From JBAWVR01 sp964583845 (lineage in GTDB: Bacteria > Patescibacteriota > Minisyncoccia > Phycocordibacterales > GWA1-40-21), in the NCBI GenBank assembly GCA_964583845.1, contig CAZOXG010000011.1:1-24406 (forward strand): 24,406 bases of DNA. The letters are read 5' to 3'. The first letter of the stretch is position 1. Each line of letters begins with the position of its first letter. The notes beneath the pieces are model-generated. The model was given only the letters and a program-made list of their open reading frames with translations. It was not told the DNA's origin and did not search any database. A program made the translations under genes and the position numbers. Below are positions 22,229 to 24,406 of the stretch, piece after piece.

Positions 22229-23005
22229 TTAGAATTTGCAAACAATTACACATTGTTGAGTACAAACTTCTGCAACCAAAGTTCTATGATTCCTACAAGC
22301 CGAAGCACACCCGTTGAATTCCCCGCCCAGACTAATACATTTCTCCTTAGAAAGTCCATTTTCACATTCTTTGGTTCCACTCAACCAGTTTCCACCTGCG
22401 TCTGTGCAAGTTTTTTCTTCTGAAACATCATTTATTTTAGTCAATCTGTCATTCTCATATTTAAAATATTGAGAAACACCTACTGACGGTTGAATCACCA
22501 TTGGTTCACCTGGTTTTCTATCGGCATAATTTACAATTATTTTACCGTCTCGATATTCAGCGTTTTGAATAGCTATACGATCTCCCAACAATTTGGCTTC
22601 ACTAGAAACCCAACCGTGAACATACATTTTAGCCACTGCTACGTAGTAGAAAATACCTGTTCCCTCGGTAGTCTTTTGAAGAATAACCAAATTCTCCATT
22701 GCCTTATCATTGTCAAAATCTGCCGAATCATATGTGGCAAAAATCCTAACTATGTCTTTACTAACAGAACTGGAAGTAGACTCCGCGATGGCCAAACCAT
22801 CATTCATTTTATAAACCTGACCATCAATTGTATAAGATCCGTATTTAAGAGTATTTAATACGCCCCCAGTCAAGATTTTGGAACCATTATCATCTCCGAC
22901 GACGATATCACTCTCCGGAACATGGGTGGTATTTTTATACCAAAGGACAGACCCACCAACGCCTAGCACAACCAATAACATAACTAAAATTATTTTGATT
23001 TTCAT
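22229..23005 (-). CDS. Membrane-anchored protein with eight-cysteine C-terminal module
   Basis: The 258-residue protein has an N-terminal helix (about 4-23), an extracytoplasmic middle region of beta character (50-195) and a compact Cys-rich tail with Cys at 200, 214, 223, 233, 237, 248, 252 and 256. The tail pattern, CTDAGGNWLSGTKEC then KCISLGGEFNGCASAC and CTQQCVIVC, contains two similar C-x-x-GG-x-(W/F) units and resembles tails I associate with other CPR secreted proteins; I cannot name a family. The middle part (YTIDGQVYKMNDGLA, VRIFATYDSADFDND) suggests a secreted lipoprotein-like fold without a lipobox. Eight Cys imply four disulfides, so it is a good candidate client of the CcdA/CPHC system. 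AT-rich TATAAT/TATATA boxes lie just before the ATG. Confidence 0.75.
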   Translation of the reverse strand: MKIKIILVMLLVVLGVGGSVLWYKNTTHVPESDIVVGDDNGSKILTGGVLNTLKYGSYTIDGQVYKMNDGLAIAESTSSSVSKDIVRIFATYDSADFDNDKAMENLVILQKTTEGTGIFYYVAVAKMYVHGWVSSEAKLLGDRIAIQNAEYRDGKIIVNYADRKPGEPMVIQPSVGVSQYFKYENDRLTKINDVSEEKTCTDAGGNWLSGTKECENGLSKEKCISLGGEFNGCASACRNHRTLVAEVCTQQCVIVCKF

Positions 23006-23084
23006 ATTTGTATATATTATATATTATTTAAAACGACACAACCAGAACATATTCAATCTCAAAAATATCGAATAAAAATATCAC

Positions 23085-23112
23085 TTGAAAAAACCTCAAT
23101 ATCTGCTATTCT
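23085..23112 (+). promoter_or_regulatory. Promoter of tRNA-Gln
   Basis: TTGAAA (23085-23090), 16 bases, then TATTCT (23107-23112) with a TG extension. The tRNA starts 20 bases further on. Confidence 0.6.
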
Positions 23113-23132
23113 ATGCTGGACGGTGTAAACAT

Positions 23133-23206
23133 TGCCGAATCGTCTAACGGTAGGACACGCCCCTCTGGAGGGTGGAATTCTGGTTCGAGTCCAGGTTCGG
23201 CAGCCA
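23133..23206 (+). tRNA. tRNA-Gln (anticodon CUG), CCA encoded
   Basis: A complete cloverleaf is visible. The acceptor stem is TGCCGAA/TTCGGCA, the D stem GTCT/GGAC, and the anticodon stem CGCCC/GGGTG (one G-U). The loop is CTCTGGA with anticodon CTG, and the T arm is TCTGG-TTCGAGT-CCAGG. G73 and the U1-A72 first pair are the usual glutamine identity features. The 3' CCA is genomically encoded. It reads CAG codons. It lies at the border between core-like genes and the compositionally different GT8 region. Confidence 0.96.
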
Positions 23207-23304
23207 ACACGTGCGCACTAGTTTGTCAAGGTGCTCGGGGACATAGCTCGAATTGTATTCAAGTATTTAAGAAATGTTAATTTAGGTAGGTTGAGTAGGA
23301 TTAT

Positions 23305-23332
23305 TTGCACTGCTTTTAATTACTATTATATA
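23305..23332 (+). promoter_or_regulatory. Promoter of the GT8 gene
   Basis: TTGCAC (23305-23310) and TATATA (23327-23332) are 16 bases apart. The leader would be about 25 bases. A GAGGA at about 23343 is too far from the ATG (about 20 bases) to act as its Shine-Dalgarno site. Confidence 0.4.
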
Positions 23333-23364
23333 GACACTTATCGAGGACACATAACAGTTAGCTT

Positions 23365-24234
23365 ATGAAAAAAATACTAGTTAATAATAAACATAATCGG
23401 TCCGATACTACTAGTAAAAAATTTGCATATGTTTCTATATTGACAACAGATGACTATCTTCCAGGGTTGTTAGTTCTTGATGATTCATTAAAGTCTGTCG
23501 GTAGTCAATATCCACTCCATGTACTTTTGACTTCTAATATATCTAAAAACATAGTTGATATATTAGAAAAAAAAATAATCTCATATTCGATATTGGGCCA
23601 GGAAATTATTAATCCAACAGATGTAGATATTCACCATAGATGGTTTCCTACATACTCAAAGTTAGCGATATTTGACCAAGTACAGTATGAAAAAATTGTA
23701 TATTTAGATGTCGATATGCTAGTACTACGTAATATAGATGAATTATTTAAAAGTGCACATATGAGTGCTACTAACGCAAGCGGTATGCTTCCTAGAAAAA
23801 AAATAGACCGGAGACATTTAAATTTGAATAGTGGACTTATCGTTATTAAGCCCTCTCACGCTCTATTTAATGATATGATGAGTAAGGTAGGAAAAATAGA
23901 AATTTTAAAATCAGGCGGCGGAGATAAACCAATATATGGAAGTGATCAGGATTTTATAAATGCTTATTTTCCCAAATGGCCTGATAAACATAAGTTACAT
24001 CTTGATCATAAATACAACATATTTCATTATCACCTTGATGAATATAATAAGCTTTTTGGTTATACAATTGATGATAGTCCAAAGACAATAAGTATTATTC
24101 ACTATGCAAGTTATCTTAAACCTTGGAATGTCAATAATAATGAACTAAAAGATTTGACTAGTAATTCAGAGAAAAGTTTAGAATTCAAAGCGGTAAAATT
24201 ATGGATTGATAGATTTAACAATATGAAATCATGA
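23365..24234 (+). CDS. Glycosyltransferase family 8-like protein
   Basis: The 289-residue protein has the GT8 (glycogenin/LgtC-like) plan. It starts with a GT-A nucleotide-binding strand (AYVSILTTDDYLPGLLVLDDSL). The metal-binding DVD (115-117) lies in IVYLDVDMLVLRNIDELF, followed by LNSGLIVIKPS (NSG 155-157), SDQDFIN (193-199) and the C-terminal IIHYASYLKPW, whose His is the usual second metal ligand. GT8 enzymes transfer glucose or galactose from a UDP-sugar with retention of configuration. Codon use is richer in ATA and other A/T-ending codons than in the core genes to the left, which suggests recent transfer. Its TGA stop overlaps the next gene's ATG by four bases (ATGA), so the two are coupled. 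Confidence 0.88.
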   Translation: MKKILVNNKHNRSDTTSKKFAYVSILTTDDYLPGLLVLDDSLKSVGSQYPLHVLLTSNISKNIVDILEKKIISYSILGQEIINPTDVDIHHRWFPTYSKLAIFDQVQYEKIVYLDVDMLVLRNIDELFKSAHMSATNASGMLPRKKIDRRHLNLNSGLIVIKPSHALFNDMMSKVGKIEILKSGGGDKPIYGSDQDFINAYFPKWPDKHKLHLDHKYNIFHYHLDEYNKLFGYTIDDSPKTISIIHYASYLKPWNVNNNELKDLTSNSEKSLEFKAVKLWIDRFNNMKS

Positions 24235-24406
24235 TTAATATTTTACTTATTGGATGTGGATATCATGCGCGTAGGATATATGTGCCACATCTTATGGAAC
24301 AGAAAAAAGCACAACTCGTGGCTGTAGTTGATCTTGTTTCACAAAAAAATAAAATAGATGAGTTTTTAGTTCTGAATTTAATTTCAGATATTGATTTTTA
24401 TTATAC
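24231..24406 (+). CDS. Gfo/Idh/MocA-type oxidoreductase, N-terminal part (runs off window)
   Basis: Only the first 58 codons are present. The start is ATG at 24231, overlapping the GT8 stop. The N-terminus MINILLIGCGYHARRIYVPHL has the dinucleotide-binding pattern GxGxH of Gfo/Idh/MocA oxidoreductases, followed by a second strand LVAVVDL that ends in the Asp expected to contact the NAD ribose. These enzymes oxidise or reduce sugars and sugar nucleotides. Next to a glycosyltransferase it fits a surface polysaccharide or modified-sugar cluster. The family call is tentative because most of the gene is missing. Confidence 0.65.
   Translation, partial: MINILLIGCGYHARRIYVPHLMEQKKAQLVAVVDLVSQKNKIDEFLVLNLISDIDFYY

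Noticed and set aside
22490..22858. Plus-strand frame of 122 codons
   Set aside because: It is antisense to the eight-Cys protein gene, whose product has a clear membrane anchor and Cys module.
1..24406. CRISPR arrays, insertion sequences, transposases or phage genes
   Set aside because: No regularly spaced direct repeats and no transposase, integrase or phage-like product were found. The hairpins present are single palindromes, mostly at gene ends.

Overview
The window looks like a genome fragment from an AT-rich, small-genome bacterium of the Candidate Phyla Radiation, most likely Parcubacteria or a close relative. This rests on gene content and order: secG, a membrane-anchored peptide-binding protein and RNase J in a row; CapA next to a DUF3160 protein; LemA with HtpX; a DedA-PAP2-LssY fusion; a CcdA/thioredoxin-like/Gmad2 operon; and many short Cys-bearing proteins of unknown role. 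The code appears standard: TGG encodes Trp and TGA ends the GT8 gene. The lineage is an inference and no marker gene settles it.

Layout. 1-429 has no convincing protein gene but is packed with hairpins and an 11-bp long-range pairing, so it is a candidate structured RNA. 430-4404 (minus) is a DUF3160-CapA operon. 4565-8183 (minus) carries lemA, then htpX, a CDP-alcohol phosphatidyltransferase and a polyprenyl-phosphate sugar transferase, all envelope genes. 8346-8843 (plus) is an isolated unknown gene with its own promoter, Shine-Dalgarno site and terminator. 9036-13356 (plus) is secG, a peptide-binding protein and RNase J, followed by an MFS transporter (13468-14640). 14684-17449 (minus) is a YtxH-like gene and a four-gene thiol operon (ccdA, Cys-bearing helical protein, CPHC thioredoxin-like protein, Gmad2 protein). 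17528-18142 (minus) is a second isolated unknown gene. 18251-20374 (minus) is the DedA-PAP2-LssY fusion, divergent from rsmG (20460-21158, plus). 21205-21856 (minus) is an arsR-trx operon, followed upstream by a DUF378-like gene and an anchored protein with an eight-Cys tail. A tRNA-Gln(CUG) at 23133-23206 separates this core from a compositionally different stretch with a GT8 glycosyltransferase and the start of a Gfo/Idh/MocA oxidoreductase.

Regulation. Several genes (ccdA, dedA fusion, rsmG, arsR, probably secG and the sugar transferase) have a -10 box 5-10 bases before the start codon and no Shine-Dalgarno site, which suggests leaderless mRNAs. Only the two isolated unknown genes have clear Shine-Dalgarno sites. 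Most transcription units end in strong hairpins, several with a shared AAAACCGA/TCGGTTTT arm.

The strongest leads for something new are the structured region at 105-361, the two self-contained orphan genes, the four-gene thiol operon, the arsR-trx unit with an operator over its start codon, and the tRNA-bounded composition switch at the right end.
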